Part shown: positions 23,700 through 35,818 of the stretch, one piece after another
Layout of the letters: each line of letters begins with the position of its first letter
How positions within the stretch are numbered: the first letter of the stretch is position 1
Source: Diploptera punctata
Lineage: Eukaryota; Arthropoda; Insecta; Blattodea; Blaberidae
Direction: 5' to 3'
Assembly: GCA_030220185.1 (NCBI GenBank)
Contig: JASPKZ010001236.1
Location: forward strand, 434,001-498,000
Length of the DNA: 64,000 bases
The notes under the pieces: generated by a model
The model's input: the letters and a program-made list of their open reading frames with translations, nothing else
The model's database searches: none
Told to the model about the DNA's origin: nothing
Program-made: the position numbers and the translations under genes

Positions 23700-25087
23700 C
23701 ATAACAGTTATTCTCCCAGTAATGATATGATTGCGAAACATGGACTCTAACTTAAATGGAGGAAAGAAGATTACGAGTATTTGAGAATAAAGTTCTTAGG
23801 AAAATATTTGGACCAAAGAGAGATGAACAGACAGGTGAATGGTGAAGACTACATAACAATGAATAACATGGTCTTTATAGGAAGCCAGATATAATAAGAA
23901 CAGTTAAGTCTCGTAGACTGCGATGGGCAGGGCATGTGGCACGAATGAGGAATAAAAGACGTGCATAGAAGTTTTGTAGGAAAAACAAAAGGAAAACGCC
24001 TAGTTGGTAGATCAAGAATGAGGTGGGAGAACAGCATTAACTTTGATTTGAGGGAAGTAGATTATATAGGGAATGATTGGAAAACATTAGCTCAGGATAG
24101 GGATGTGTGAACCTATGGGTTCGATATTGCCAGTCAGTTACTTACTTACGTACTCATTGGCACTATCGAACCCGTAGGTTCATGGCCGCGCGGACATAAG
24201 CCCTCCATGCATCCCTATCCTGAGATCACGCTTTCCAATCATTCTCTGTATAATCTTCTTCCCTCATATCATAGTCAATGTTATACTCCCATCTCATTCT
24301 TGGTCTTGGTCTCGGAAACTTTGTGAGTTTTCCCTCTGGCTTTCTTACAAGAAGCTTCCATGCACGTCTTTCATTCCCCATACGTGCCATATGTCCTGCC
24401 CATAGCAGTCTACGAGACTTAACTGTTCTTATTATATCTGGCTTCCTATAAAGACCGTGTTATTCATTGTTATGTAGTCTTCTCCATTAATTGCCAATGC
24501 ATTATTAATAATAATGACAGTAATTATAGTTGACATGGAACTTCTTGTAGGGAAACCAGTCGGAAAACGACCAGTAGGTAGACCAGAAATGAGTTGGGAG
24601 AATAACATTAAACGTAATTTGAGATAAGTAGATTATAAATGGGTGGAGAAGACTGCATAACAGTGAATTACATTGTCTTTATAGGAACCCAGATATAATA
24701 AGAACAGTTAAATCTCATAGACTGCGATGGGCAGGACACGTGGCACGAATGGGGAATGAAAGACATGCACGGAAGCTTCTTGTAGGAAAATCAGAGAGAA
24801 AACGCCCATTTGGTAGACCAAGAATGAGGTGGGAGAATTACATTAACCATGATTTGAGGGAAGTAGATTATACAGGAGATGATTGGAAAACATTAGCTCA
24901 GGATTGGGATGTATGGAGAGCTTATGTCGGCGCAGCCATGAACCTATGAGTTCGATAGTGTCAGTGAGTTAGTTAGATTATATAGAGGATGATTGGAAGA
25001 CAATATCTCTGTATAAGAATGCATGGAGAATATATGTATGGGCGGTCATGAACCTACGGGTTTGATAGTGCCAATTAGTTAGTTAGT
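23700..25087. mobile_element. Cluster of four RTE 3' ends in alternating orientation
   Basis: 23700-24140 (+), 24141-24490 (-), 24530-24985 (+) and a final short 3' end 24975-25087 (+). The first two meet tail-to-tail at GCCAGTCAGTTACTTACTTA. The third carries MARMGNERHARKLLVGKSE, GRPRMRWENYINHDLRE. All are 5'-truncated. Confidence 0.78.
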
Positions 25088-25104
25088 GATGATAGTTGAT
25101 TGTG

Positions 25105-25672
25105 AGAATTCCAGCCTCATGGGCTAGTGGTTAGCATTACTGACTACATTCAAGAGGCCCCGGGTTCAATTCCCGGTCAGACCATGATAATTTTTTCTTT
25201 AAAGTCTCCCATGGTCTGGAATTTAGGTTAAGTTTTAGTCAAGGACTCTCCTGGCGCTTCATTATGATTTATCACACATGATATCATCGGCAGTCCTCCG
25301 CTGTGGTCTCGAGGTAGCGTGCTGCCTTGTCACGCAGCGGGCCCGGGTTCTATCCCCGGTCAGAGCAGTTTTTCTGGGTGAGGTTTTTCTCGGGGTTTTT
25401 CCTCACCTGTAAGACAAATGTCAGGAAAACTTTAAGAACGGTCCCCGAAATCACATGGCCATCATCATCATCCTTATCATTAACATCTCATCACCATCAT
25501 CCTTCACCGGTGTGGAAAGCAACGGGAAGCTACCACACCTACAATTCCCTTGTAAAGCTGCAAAGCATAGCATAAAAATGCTATGATTGCAGTGAAAGAC
25601 ATGTCCTCGGCAGAATTACTATGGGTGGATATCATGGGAGTAACTTAACTGCGCTTTCCAGGGCGCCCCAAC
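25105..25672 (+). mobile_element. SINE with a different tRNA head and tail B, split by a SINE family A copy
   Basis: The head CCTCATGGGCTAGTGGTTAG with B box GGTTCAATTCCC is unlike family A, yet after GGACTCTCCTGGCGC it is tail B. A complete family A/tail A SINE (about 25293-25630) sits within it between ATATCATCGG and ATATCATGGG, which are likely target-site duplicates. Confidence 0.82.
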
Positions 25673-26097
25673 CTTTAAAAAAAAAGATATTTCCAGTCAG
25701 TCGTTCTGGCTTAGATGGTAAAATGACTGCATTAGACAATTTTTTTTTAGAAAAACGGAAGGAAGGAAATTAAAATTTTAACAATGTGTTGACATAGATT
25801 TCGAGAACAAAGGAAGATATTAACTTTGAAGAAGAAGATGAGACGCTATAACAGTTCCATAAAGAACAATAGCACTCAGTAACAGTTTTCTCCGCATATT
25901 TATTACGTAGCTGTTGTTACAGGAAATTCAGAATGTATTAACTGAGGAAGTTCATTTAATTATGTAACTTGCATTGTTCTGCAAATCCAATTTCCATCTT
26001 GTAGATCAAATCTACATCCACTCCTCAGTTTTAAATGAAAGTGACAGAATGGATCAGGAAATGCATAATCCAAGGGAATTCCTCGGCGAGTCGAATT

Positions 26098-26430
26098 AAT
26101 GGCCCGCGGCTGTGGTCTCGAGGTAGCGTACTGCCTTGTCAAGCAGCGGCCCCGGGTTCGATTCCCGGTTGGGACAGGCTCCTGGGTGAGGTTTTTCGGG
26201 GTTTTTCCTCACCTGTATGACGAATGTCAGGAAGCTTAGGGCCCAACGGTCCCCGAAAATCATCCGATCATCATCATCCTTATCATTATCTTCATCTTCC
26301 TTCACCAGTGTGGAAAGCAACGGGAAGCTACCACACCTATAATTCCCTAGTAAAGCTGCAAAACATAACATGAAAATGCTATAATTGCAGTGAAAGACCT
26401 GCGCTCGGGCAGAATTACTATAGATGGATA
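26098..26430 (+). mobile_element. SINE family A, tail A
   Basis: A full copy: GGCCCGCGGCTGTGGTCTCG to GGCAGAATTACTATAG. Confidence 0.86.
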
Positions 26431-26449
26431 TATATCATAACTCAATTTT

Positions 26450-26975
26450 TGACATTGTGCAATGCAAGCCTAATATGATATGAAAAGAAAAAGAAATGTC
26501 TGAACCGGGATTTGAACCTATATCTCTTTTTTCTCTTTCACCGGGAATTTCAAACTGCATGGTTTTATTTTTATTCTTGCAGATATAAACTGAATCGATA
26601 CTTCAGTGCATTACTGATTACTCCATGCAGACAATCCTAGCTCAAACATTTATTTTCTTTGTATATTTTCTCTGTCACGATAGGTAGCGAGAAATCAGTC
26701 TCACTGCCATCTAGTGGCTACTATAACAAGTAAGCAAATTAAAGAGAATTTTTACTTTATGGCAGTGACGCTTCTTTATTTAGATGTCAAAATAAATACG
26801 GAATTTTTTACACTCTGTATAAGGAAAGAAAATTAATATTTGCACTGGGAGCAGGATAGCGAAGGCGGTATCACTGTAAGACTACGGTATATAATTGGAG
26901 GTACCGGGTTCAAATCCCGGTTCAGGCGTTAATTTTTCTTTTCATGTCACATATAAATTATATATATATAATGGC
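26450..26975. repeat. Divergent pair of family B tRNA-like heads
   Basis: A reversed head (GAACCGGGATTTGAACCTAT, 26495) and a forward head (GGGTTCAAATCCCGGTTCAG, 26909) flank a shared body. Both have ATTTTTCTTTTCATGTC-type tails pointing outward. Confidence 0.65.
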
Positions 26976-27061
26976 CATTTTCGGTGTCGACTAGGTAGGG
27001 TGGTGGTAATGTTATTTTTTTTAAATAGTTCCATCACAACATTCAGTATTCCATCGGTATT

Positions 27062-27470
27062 TCCTAAAAACATTACGAATGTTTGAGAATAAAGTTCTTA
27101 GGAAAAATGTTGGACCATAGAGAGATGAACAGACAGGTGAATGAAGAAGACTACATAAAAGTGAGCTAGTAATATATATAGGAAACCAGATATAATAAGA
27201 ACAGTTAAGTCTCGTAGGCTGTGATGGGGGATGACATGTAGCACGTATGATAAATGAAAAGGGGCATGGAAGCTTCTTGTAGGAAAACCAAGGAAAAACG
27301 CTCAGTTTGTAGACCAAGAATGAGGTGGGAGTATAATATTAACAACGATTTGTGGGAGGTTAATTATACGGGAGATGATCGGAAACCTTTAAATCAGGAT
27401 AGGGATGGTTGGAGAGCTTATGTCCGCGCGGTCATGTTCCTGCGAGTTCGATAGTGCCAGTGGATTATTT
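27062..27470 (+). mobile_element. RTE 3' fragment
   Basis: The + strand starts ACGAATGTTTGAGAATAAAG and ends GTTCGATAGTGCCAGTGGAT. Coding words CRPRMRWEYNINNDLWEV remain. Confidence 0.75.
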
Positions 27471-27521
27471 AGTGTAGAAAACCAGTTAGGATGGATAAAG
27501 ACAGGTTAGGAAATCGCTGTC

Positions 27522-27551
<30 letters not shown>

Positions 27552-27555
<4 letters not shown>

Positions 27556-28247
27556 TTACTCACTGACACTATCAAACCCGTAGGTTCATGGCCGCGCACA
27601 TAAGCTTTCCATACATCCCTATCCTGAGCTAATGCTTTGCAATAATTCCCTGTATAATCTACTTCCCTCAAATCATAGTTAATGTTATTCTCCCACCTCA
27701 TTCTTGGTATACCTACTGGGCGTTTTCCCTATGGCTTCCTACAAGAAGCTTCCATGCAAGTCTTTCATTCCCCATACGCGCAATATGTTCTGCCCATCGC
27801 AGTCTACGAGACTTAACTGTTCTTATTATATCTGGCTTCCTATAAAGACCATGTAGTTCATTGTTTTGTGTCATCTCCATTCACTTGTTTGTTCATCTCT
27901 CTTTGGTCCAAAAACTGTCCTAAGTACTTTATTCTCAAATACTCGTAATCTCCTTTCCTCCCTTAAAGTTAGAGTCCATGTTTCGCATCCACATAATGTA
28001 ACTGGTAGAATAATAGTTTTATATATTTTCAGTTTAACGCTTTTTGAAACGAGTTGGGACATGAAAAGTCTCTGCAATGCATAATAGCACGCATTTCCAG
28101 AATTGAGCCTATGTTTAATTTCTTTGTCCATCTCATTCCTATTTGTGATTATTGTTCCTAGGTATTTCAATGCAGCCACTTCCTCAAAATTTCCCTCATT
28201 TGTCATTAGCTGTCCATTTCTATTACATAATGTATTTCTACGTGTGA

Positions 28248-28250
<3 letters not shown>
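27552..28250 (-). mobile_element. RTE 3' half
   Basis: Reversed copy. The - strand reads LKYLGTIITNRNEMDKEI, ILPVTLCGCETWTLTLREE, RLRVFENKVLRTVFGPKRDE. It runs into a (TA)n block at 28245. Confidence 0.8.

Positions 28251-28325
<75 letters not shown>
28245..28325. repeat. (TA)n microsatellite
   Basis: Two TA blocks around AACT at the truncated end of an RTE copy. Confidence 0.95.
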
Positions 28326-28329
28326 GTGC

Positions 28330-28600
28330 TGTGTTTATGAAACACTTCACACCTCATCGCTTAATTATTTATCACACCGCTTCATTAGATTCTCCGTCAC
28401 ACACAATTTAGACTCTCGATCCCATCAGCACATTGTTCTTTATATCCCTCCTCATCACACTGCGTGTTATTTACTGTTTTACAGTTTCACATGCCAGAAC
28501 ATGGGATTCCCTTCCTCCCTTTGTCAGAGACTGTAATATCATACAAAAACAAACTGAAGAATTACTTGATAACAAACTATCCTATGCACTTCAATGATAG
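28330..28600 (+). pseudogene. Non-LTR C-terminal scrap (CR1/Jockey-like)
   Basis: The + strand reads SRSHQHIVLYIPPHHT, then in the next frame SFTCQNMGFPSSL or HARTWDSLPS, and KNKLKNYLITNY. This is the 'R.H..L..P.H.T...SF....WNSLP...FK..LK..L' pattern of LINE C-termini. Degraded. Confidence 0.45.
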
Positions 28601-28661
28601 TATTCTTTTAACAATTAATAATTTAATTTATTTTATGAAAATAGTACTAAGATTCTCTCAC

Positions 28662-29515
28662 CGCTGGGATCCCGAGATAGAGTCTCGATCACTCCATTGG
28701 GATCCATGGTGGACGAAACGGACCTTGGGCAGGTTTTTCTTGGGTTTTCTAACGTTTTCTCCTGCCACAATTTCATTCCACAATTTCTTCATATTCATCT
28801 CATCCATTTCGTTCGATTTCGTTCATCTGCGCCTGTGACGGTGCGTCGGACGTGGTCGGCCGGCACCCTTGTCGTTCACAGACTTCTATAAATATAGGGT
28901 GAACGGTAATTACACCAACAAACTTCAGGAACTGATTCCTGACTTAAAATGAAGGAAAAAAGGTCCTATAAACATGTGTCCGGAAATGAACGATATGCAT
29001 GCAACGACAATAAATCGTCTCGGCACACAGTACGTAGCATAATCGCATCCACGTCACAACATGTTCAAAGTGGCCTCCATGGGATGCAATGCACACGTGC
29101 ACACGTCGTATCACGGATTGCCTCACTCTTTCGCATGTTCCGGCCTCTCTCCAAATAGCGTCACAGGCGACGTGGACACGCTGTTGAAGGGTAAGCACAT
29201 CAGGAACTGGTTCAGCATACACAATGCTTTTCACATGCCCCCAGAGGTAAAAATCCAGGGGGGTTAATTCCGGTGATCTAACAGGCTATGCAACAGGGCG
29301 GAGAGAATAATGCCGTTCTTCAGTGCCATCTACCGTGGAAACGATGCATTTATGGATACTTATTCATAGGACATTTTTTCCTCCATTTCCATTCGGGAAT
29401 CGATCCCTGCAGTTTGTCGGTGTAATTAAAATTCACCCTGCATAGGGTGTTTTATCTCATCTCATCCCTCGACCCTACCCTGAGTTGGAATTGAGTTGAC
29501 ACGAGTTGAGGATAT
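28662..29515 (+). mobile_element. SINE family G, split by a mariner element
   Basis: 28662-28894 and 29443-29515 join to the same order as the reverse copy 37188-37505 (body CTGCCACAA.TTTCATTCCA, end CTCATCTCAT.CCTCGAC, CGAGTTGAGGATAT). Confidence 0.75.
28895..29442 (-). mobile_element. Tc1/mariner-type element inserted in a SINE
   Basis: Ends TAGGGTGAACGGTAATTACA and, reversed, TGCAGGGTGAATTTTAATTA, about 45 bp of inverted repeat, with TA at both borders. The - strand at 29264-28970 reads PLDFYLWGHVKSIVYAEP, LTLQQRVHVACDAI, GGHFEHVV, a mariner transposase C-terminus. It splits a SINE whose intact relative is at 37188-37505. Confidence 0.78.
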
Positions 29516-29790
29516 ATATATGTTATAATTAAATTTTTAACATTGAGCAATGCTACTTTGCTTACTTGTTATAGTCAGCTACTAGATGGCAGTGAAGACA
29601 GAGTTCTCGCGACATCTAGTAATAATGGAGAGTATAATACATATATAAGAAAAAATAAGTGTTTGAATTGGATTCGCCTGGTAGTGTAATGGATATCACG
29701 CTGAGGTACAGACTCAGAGATCCGGGTTCGAATCCCGTCCAGGCATTTATTTTTCTTATCATACCATATATATATATATATATATATTAA
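29500..29790 (+). mobile_element. tRNA-like SINE family B, best-preserved head
   Basis: 29676-29745 folds as a cloverleaf: acceptor GCCTGG/CCAGGC, D arm GTG/CAC, CTGAG/CTCAG with a 7-nt loop, and B box GGGTTCGAATCCC. It ends in TTTTTCTTATCAT(N)(TA)n. The body 29520-29640 (TTGCTTACTTGTTATAG) is shared in reverse with 26680-26760 and 4090-4130. Confidence 0.65.
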
Positions 29791-29894
29791 TATTAACAAA
29801 TATTTTCAGTTGTTTTAAATATTGTATAACTGACAAATTAGTTTGTTATATCTCATTATTTTACTTTGATTTATATACGTATTTTGTTTCCGTC

Positions 29895-30055
29895 TTTGAT
29901 CCTTGGGACTGCGAGCAATGTATAAGATACACCTTGAAGTGGGTTGCTAATCCGTTTTCATAGCGGGTTTATTATTTGGGGTTCCTCCCTAGGCCGATTG
30001 CCTTCACTCAGCTCCAGAGTTCAGCCTGAACCGTTTTATTTCGGAGTTGTCTCTC
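29895..30055 (+). repeat. Dispersed 150-bp repeat
   Basis: GAGCAATGTATAAGATACAC to CAGCTCCAGAG..CAGCCTG recurs at 31750-31893 in the same orientation. Both lie beside the same non-LTR scrap family. Origin unknown. Confidence 0.6.
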
Positions 30056-30194
30056 CTAGATGGGTTGTCTTGCAGGACTAACGAACCCCATCCGCCCGTT
30101 TGTCAATCTACAAGGCAGTAATGTAGAGTTGCCTCTTTCATCAGGTTACACCGTACCGAAGGACTCCTCCGCTGCATCATTATTTGATAAAATA

Positions 30195-30480
30195 CACAAC
30201 ACAGAAAGTAGAGACAAATGTCATATTCAAGACAACCAAATTTATTATAGATAGACGAAAATATTGGAAGGGTCATACAGAAGGAATGCAAGACAACCGA
30301 CTTGCAAAAATAGCTAAAGAAGATAGACCAATGGACGGGAGAAGAACAAGAGGAAGACCAGTCAATAAATGGATAGAAAGTGAATTGCACATCCAATACG
30401 TCTTCTTCCGAGTAGTGATTTTGGAAATAAACAGGATACTTCAAATTATGTTTAAGAAGAAGAAGAAGAAGAAGAAAAGA
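30195..30480 (+). pseudogene. Non-LTR C-terminal scrap
   Basis: Reads FIIDRRKYWKGHTEGMQDNR, LAKIAKEDRPMDGRRTRGRP, VNKWIES, ending in an (AAG)n tail. A reversed relative is at 31335-31740. Confidence 0.68.
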
Positions 30481-30699
30481 AAATTTTATATACATTAGGT
30501 AGGGAGTGTCTACTAAACAATTTAATTTATCTTGCTTGTGCACATTTAATTATTAGTTTTAGTCTTAATTTTAATTAGTATCATTAACATTATTATGTTA
30601 TTGATCTTAATCTTATAGATATTATCTTTTGATCAAATCTTCGTTTACTGTAGTATTTAATATTATAATTAATTGTGATTGCTGTATTATAATGTAACA

Positions 30700-30780
30700 T
30701 ATGTTTGTCTTGGTGAGTGGAAGAGAAGGCCACATATGGCCTTAACTCCACCTGGCTAAATAAATAAAAAAATAAAATTT
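30700..30780 (+). repeat. Palindromic repeat tail, one of three copies
   Basis: AGAGAAGGCCACATATGGCC, then TTAACTCCACCTGGCTAAAT and an A-rich tail. Reverse copies are at 19550-19605 and 42003-42060. Probably the 3' end of a further SINE or LINE family. Confidence 0.55.
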
Positions 30781-31134
30781 ATCAGTACGTGAAATATACA
30801 AAAGGACGTGCAAATCGTGATTTGAACCTGATGCATCCAGGAAGCCGTGATTTCCTTGAACGTGTGTGAGTTCATGACAAATTCAGGAAACTTCATTTAA
30901 ATCACAAAGCGTTGTCCCTGACACAAAATAACATTCTATTCACTTTGATATTGCTATTCAACTATTTCCCATCTGTTAAAAACGATATTGAAATTTACTG
31001 TGCATCCAGAAATTCTTAAAATTTACGAAAAAAAACTAAATATTATGTATTTATTAAATGAAACCATCAAAGTTTTATAAGATTTTTCTTAAATATTAAT
31101 TTTATTTAACGTTCATAACTACTGTTTCTTCTGG

Positions 31135-31222
31135 AAAGCACTAGCTCAGGATAGGGATGTATGGAGAGCTTACGTTCGCACGGCCTTGAACCTACGGGTT
31201 CGATAGTGCCAGTGAGTAAGTA
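31135..31222 (+). mobile_element. RTE 3' scrap
   Basis: The last 90 bp of an RTE: CTAGCTCAGGATAGGGATGT to TAGTGCCAGTGAGTAAGTAA. Confidence 0.75.
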
Positions 31223-31334
31223 AGTACTGTTTCTTCGGCGGCGGTGGACCAATGGTTATGTTCCTTGCATCTGGTCCCGAGGGTCGCTGATTCAAACAAG
31301 GCCGGAGTCGATGGATTTTTTCTTCTTATTCTTT

Positions 31335-31740
31335 TTTGTAGGATTTTCATCAAATCACTTCTGGGAGGAAGACGTATTGGATGTGCATCAACTGTCCAAT
31401 CCATCTCTTGCCTGATCTTCCTCTTGCTCTTCTCCCGTCCATTGCTCTATCTTCTTTAGCTCCTTTTGCTATATGATCTTTCTAATATTTTCGTCTGCCT
31501 ATAATACATTTGGTTATGTCTTGAATTCGACATTTGTCTCTAATTTCTGTATTGTGTATCCTAGAAATCATCCCTTCCATTTAGTTGATAAAAGACCTTG
31601 ACCTTTAACAGGGGCAATTGGTGTATCAAATAATGTTCTTAAGATCTTCATTTCACATGTGCTAATTTTCTTGATCCCTTTTACACCAGGACATAACATT
31701 CCAAGTAGCGATTCTTAATATGTTTTCTTTTTCTAAATCG
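31335..31740 (-). pseudogene. Non-LTR C-terminal scrap, reversed
   Basis: On the - strand, GAKEDRAMDGRRARG-type coding (31470-31400) and the same 3' end as the 30.2-kb copy (ATCCAATACGTCTTCCTCC). A SINE-E head abuts it at 31330. Confidence 0.62.
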
Positions 31741-32229
31741 TACTCATTTTCCCCTTGGGACTGAGAGCAATGTATAAGATACACCTTGAAGTGGGTTGCT
31801 AGCCCGTTTTCATGGCGAGTTTATTATTCGGGGTTTCCTCCCTAGCCCGATTGCCTTCACCCAGCTCCAGAGCTCAGCCTGCCCCGTTATATTCATTCAT
31901 TTTTTTTAAGATGGAAAAATACAAGGAGTAAATCCTCCGGGAGGGTCGCGAGTCTGAACATTTTCAGATTTTCAGGCCTGAATGAAGATACCTCTAAACA
32001 AATTTACCGACCTCATCATCCTAGTAATAGCTTTGTTGCCTGCTAGATGTCTCATTAGGTTGGTTTGTTGACCTCATACCATTCATGACATCCGTAGAGA
32101 AATAAGTGTAACTAAATTAACTTTGTCTAGTAACTCCTAACAAAGGAGAGGCTATGGCCCAACATTGAGCTGTTACGTCATTGTAGAATAGTTATTTCAA
32201 TACACTGCACCATAATCATCATCAGACAA

Positions 32230-33150
32230 ATGCCATAAATACATTTTTTTATGAGTAAGTGTATTTGTTATGGTTTAGGCAGTGTAACCCATTTAAGCGT
32301 CAAAATAGGGACTTTTGTTTCACGTTTTTCACTACAAAGGGTGATTTTTAGGGGTGAAGGTAACTATATTATAGTTTTTAACCGTGCATTATATTACTGT
32401 GAAGGGGTTGAGTATTACAACTCCCTTATAGCCTATGTTCATCCCCGGAATCTCCTGAACATTTTTCAAAAAGTCCCATCTTAATCGGATGAACGGTATG
32501 GCAGAGCAAGCTTGCCCGGGAATCTGCTTATCCCGATCTTCTTGGTATCAATGAAAGACAAAAATGGTTATTGTGAGTTATGCGTAAAAGATAAACATAT
32601 GCTGTCGCGGACTTTTTTGTAGAGTTTTGTGAGATATTCAATTCTGTGTACATTAATTTTGTGCATTTGTTATGGTTTAGGCAGCGTAAGCCATTTAAGG
32701 TAAAAAAAGGGAGTTTTTCACGTTTTTCATTACAAAGGGTGTTTTTAAGGGTGTGGAGTTGAGCATCTCAACTCTCTTATAGCTTATGTTCATTCCGGAA
32801 ATCTCCTGAACATTTTGCAAAAAAAAAACAATTACAATCGGATCAATAAAAATATAAAAATCGTTCTAGCGGTCGCAATTTTCGATGTTTCTCAACGAAT
32901 TTTAGTATAGGCTATTAAAACAACCCGGGGAAGGTATTCTCCAAACATCAGCGAAAACCGGTCATTAGAAGTGGGGGTGTACCTGAAACTCGACATTAAA
33001 AATTGATTCTATCAACTACAATGTTTATTTCGTCTCTATGTATACCATAATATTTAAATAACACTTAAATGTATTTTAACTAGTTAAACTAAAAATAAAA
33101 CATATCTTAAATGTATTAGGGCGTAGCAGTGCACGCCGGGCAATAGCTAT
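32230..33150. mobile_element. Helitron-related fragments
   Basis: Two tandem blocks (32250-32600 and 32655-32870) are reversed relatives of the 52.7-kb Helitron; both contain TTGTTATGGTTTAGGCAG. The segment near 33120 ends GTAGCAGTGCACGCCGGG in + orientation. The composite is rearranged and has no clear ends. Confidence 0.45.
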
Positions 33151-33324
33151 TACAATATAAACAAAAGGTAAACAAATTATATAACAATGATTTTATGTAT
33201 TAAATACATAATGGATTTTCATCAAGTAAACGCCAATTTTTTATTTTCTTTCTTTCTCGTTTTCTTTCGTTTACCCTGTTGTTCCCTTTCGTTTTACCTT
33301 TGTTAACCTTTTTATCTTATTCAC

Positions 33325-33460
33325 ACATACAAACACAAGACAGGACACACACCCAGACCCAAGGTGGAGATTTAAAATCCCCTACCCCGCCGGGAATCGA
33401 ACCCGGGTCGCCGGAGTGGAAGATAGGGACTCTACCAACTACGCCACGGCGACAGACAGC
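33325..33460 (-). mobile_element. tRNA-derived SINE family F
   Basis: On the - strand GTCGCCGTGGCGTAGTTGG (A-box like) and GGGTTCGATTCCCGG (B box), then a body with GGGTCTGGGTGTGTG. It abuts a mariner element. Confidence 0.7.
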
Positions 33461-33478
33461 TCAATAGATTACTAAATA

Positions 33479-33979
33479 CAGGATGTCCCATTCAAACCTT
33501 CCACATTTTAATTAATCATAACTAATAAAGCATGCGGAATTATGAAATGAGTCCGGTATTAAACTAAACAGAAACTCGAAGAATTTTCATTGCCACACAC
33601 TAAAAACACCTCTACATGTGCACCATTAGTGGCAGGAACAATATCAAGTCTGTATTCGATTTCGTGCCACGTTCTGTCCAACATGTCCATTGGTACTGTT
33701 GGAATTGTGTCAAGGATACGGATTCGTAAATCATGAAGATCTTGTACTGGAGTCGCAAACACACGGTCTTTTACATACTCCCAGAGGAAGAAGTCCAGTG
33801 GAGTGATGTCTGGCGAACGTGTTTTATGTTATTATTGTCCAACATGCGACAGATGAATTAACTGCAACAATGAAAACAAAAATTCTTTTAGTTTCTCTTT
33901 CTTTACATACTAACCTCGTTTCATAATTCCGCAGAGTTATGATTAATTAAAATATGGGAGGTTTGAATGGGACACGGTG
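33479..33979 (-). mobile_element. Tc1/mariner-type element, internally deleted
   Basis: TA-flanked (33477-33478 and 33980-33981), with ends CAGGATGTCCCATTCAAACC and CACCGTGTCCCATTCAAACC. On the - strand it encodes PLDFFLWEYVKDRVF, ATPVQDLHDLRIRI, LDIVPATNGAHVEVF, the C-terminal part of a DDE_3-type transposase. No catalytic residues are left. Confidence 0.82.
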
Positions 33980-33989
33980 TATTATATTA

Positions 33990-34320
33990 TGGTTTTACCG
34001 TGACCTTGCGAAACAATTCTGGATAAAAAAGAGATGAACAGACAGGCGATGGAGAATACTACATAACAGTGAGTTACATGATCTTTATAGGAAACCAGAT
34101 ATAATAAGAAACCTTGTCTTGAAGACTGCGATGGGCAGGACATGTGGCACGAATGGGGAATGAATGAGGAGCATGGAAGTTTTTGTAGGAAAACTAGAGA
34201 GTAAACGCTCAGTTGGTAGACCAAGAATGAGGTGGGAGAATAACATTAACCATGATTTGAGGGAAGTAGATTATATAGGGGATGATTGGAAAACATTAGC
34301 TCAAGATAGGGATGTGTATT
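33990..34320 (+). mobile_element. RTE 3' fragment
   Basis: The + strand ACAATTCTGGATAAAAAAGA to GCTCAAGATAGGGATGTGTA covers the RTE C-terminus. The terminal piece is displaced to 34865-34930 (CATGAACCTATGGGTTTGAT) by a different non-LTR fragment lying between. Confidence 0.7.
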
Positions 34321-34329
34321 GGCAAAGAG

Positions 34330-34850
34330 AATATAAAGCATAGAATTGAATTGAGTAGCAAAATAATATCGTTAAATTCCATATGGTGGGATAAGCATGT
34401 TTGCAAAGATACAAAAAACGATATATTGGTAAAAGATTGGTGGAATCTGTTGCAATGTATGGAAGTGAGGTATGGATAATCAATAAGTACTACAAAAATA
34501 TACTAATAGCTCTAGAAATAAATTATTTACGCAGAAGTACCAAAAAGTCGACATTAGAACATGTCACAAATAAGGAAATTAGAAATATAATGGAAGCAGA
34601 AGAAAACATAATTGAAAGAATTGAGAAGGAGGAATTAAAGTGGTTAGGTCATATTTTAAGAACGGAAGATAAAGGCGATGGCCGAAGCAACTATATCAAT
34701 GGCAACCGATCAGAAAGAAGAAAAGAGGGAGACCAAAGTTAACATGGAAGGAAAACATGAAGCTAGTAATGCAAGCAAGAGAGCTAAGCATTGAAGATGC
34801 CCAAGATCGTAGGCTTTGGAGGTTTGACACGGGAAGACGGTAGCAGCTGT
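34330..34850 (+). pseudogene. Non-LTR RT C-terminal fragment
   Basis: The + strand reads KRLVESVAMYGSEVWIINK, LEINYLRRSTKKSTLEHV, LKWLGHILRTEDKGD, with a frameshift after that. It sits inside the RTE remnant 33990-34930. Confidence 0.72.
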
Positions 34851-35818
34851 AAAAACCCGAAGATAGATAGATTGGATGTATCCGCATGGCCATGAACCTA
34901 TGGGTTTGATAGTGCCTGTGACTTAGTATAAGTAAATACTTAAGGTATCACTTACTTTTAGGCGACGACTACGAATTCCACCCATAATGCTAAATAAGGC
35001 TTTTAAATCTTGGGATAAATTCTACACATTACTAATTACTGACGTCTTATCTAAACAGGAACAACATTATCAGATTTTCAGTCGTCTGGTAACATTCCAT
35101 TGTTATCAAAATATGTTTATCAAATCGACGCATGTTTTGTTAATGCACAGCATTAACGTTTATCAGTGAAAAGTGTTAATTGTCTCCACTTAGCAAATAC
35201 AACACATTCTTTGTTAGTCGTATGTTCTAATGTGATTTAGCAAATCTTTAAATAAAGCTTTTAAATTATAAATTAGTGCCTTATTTTTAGTCTTCTCTCT
35301 CGCCGACTTTGTTTAATATAGGCCCTATATTTGGACGCAGCTGTCATAGAATGGCAAACACAGCTAAGTAAACATTTTAAACTAGGAACTATCATTGTAG
35401 ACACAATTATGTTTGCAGACGATCAGGTCATATGTGCAAAATCAGAAAATCAATTACAAGAAGCCACACTACTGCTCAAGAAAGCCATGGAGAAATAAAT
35501 ATAATCTCAAGATTTCAACGAAGAAAACAAGACCTTTCGGGGAAAATATGCAGCTCGATCGAAAATAGTTTTGATCGATGAAATTATCGGACAAGTACAG
35601 AGTTTTAAATATATAGGGTGTCATATATCTTACAATTGGGAAAATGATATGCATGAAAAAAATTATACATTTCAAAGTATGTGTGGGACTATTTAAAGAA
35701 CACTACAAACAAAAACAACAAAAGAAACGATGCTAAAGTTTTATAAGTTAATGGCAGTTTCCATTATGACATATGGATCAGAGAATTGGGATACGTTGCA
35801 GGATATAATCTAAGAGAC

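Noticed and set aside
29676..29745. Functional tRNA gene
   Set aside because: Cloverleaf-like, but followed by the family B SINE tail and repeated at several sites; imperfect acceptor and T stems.
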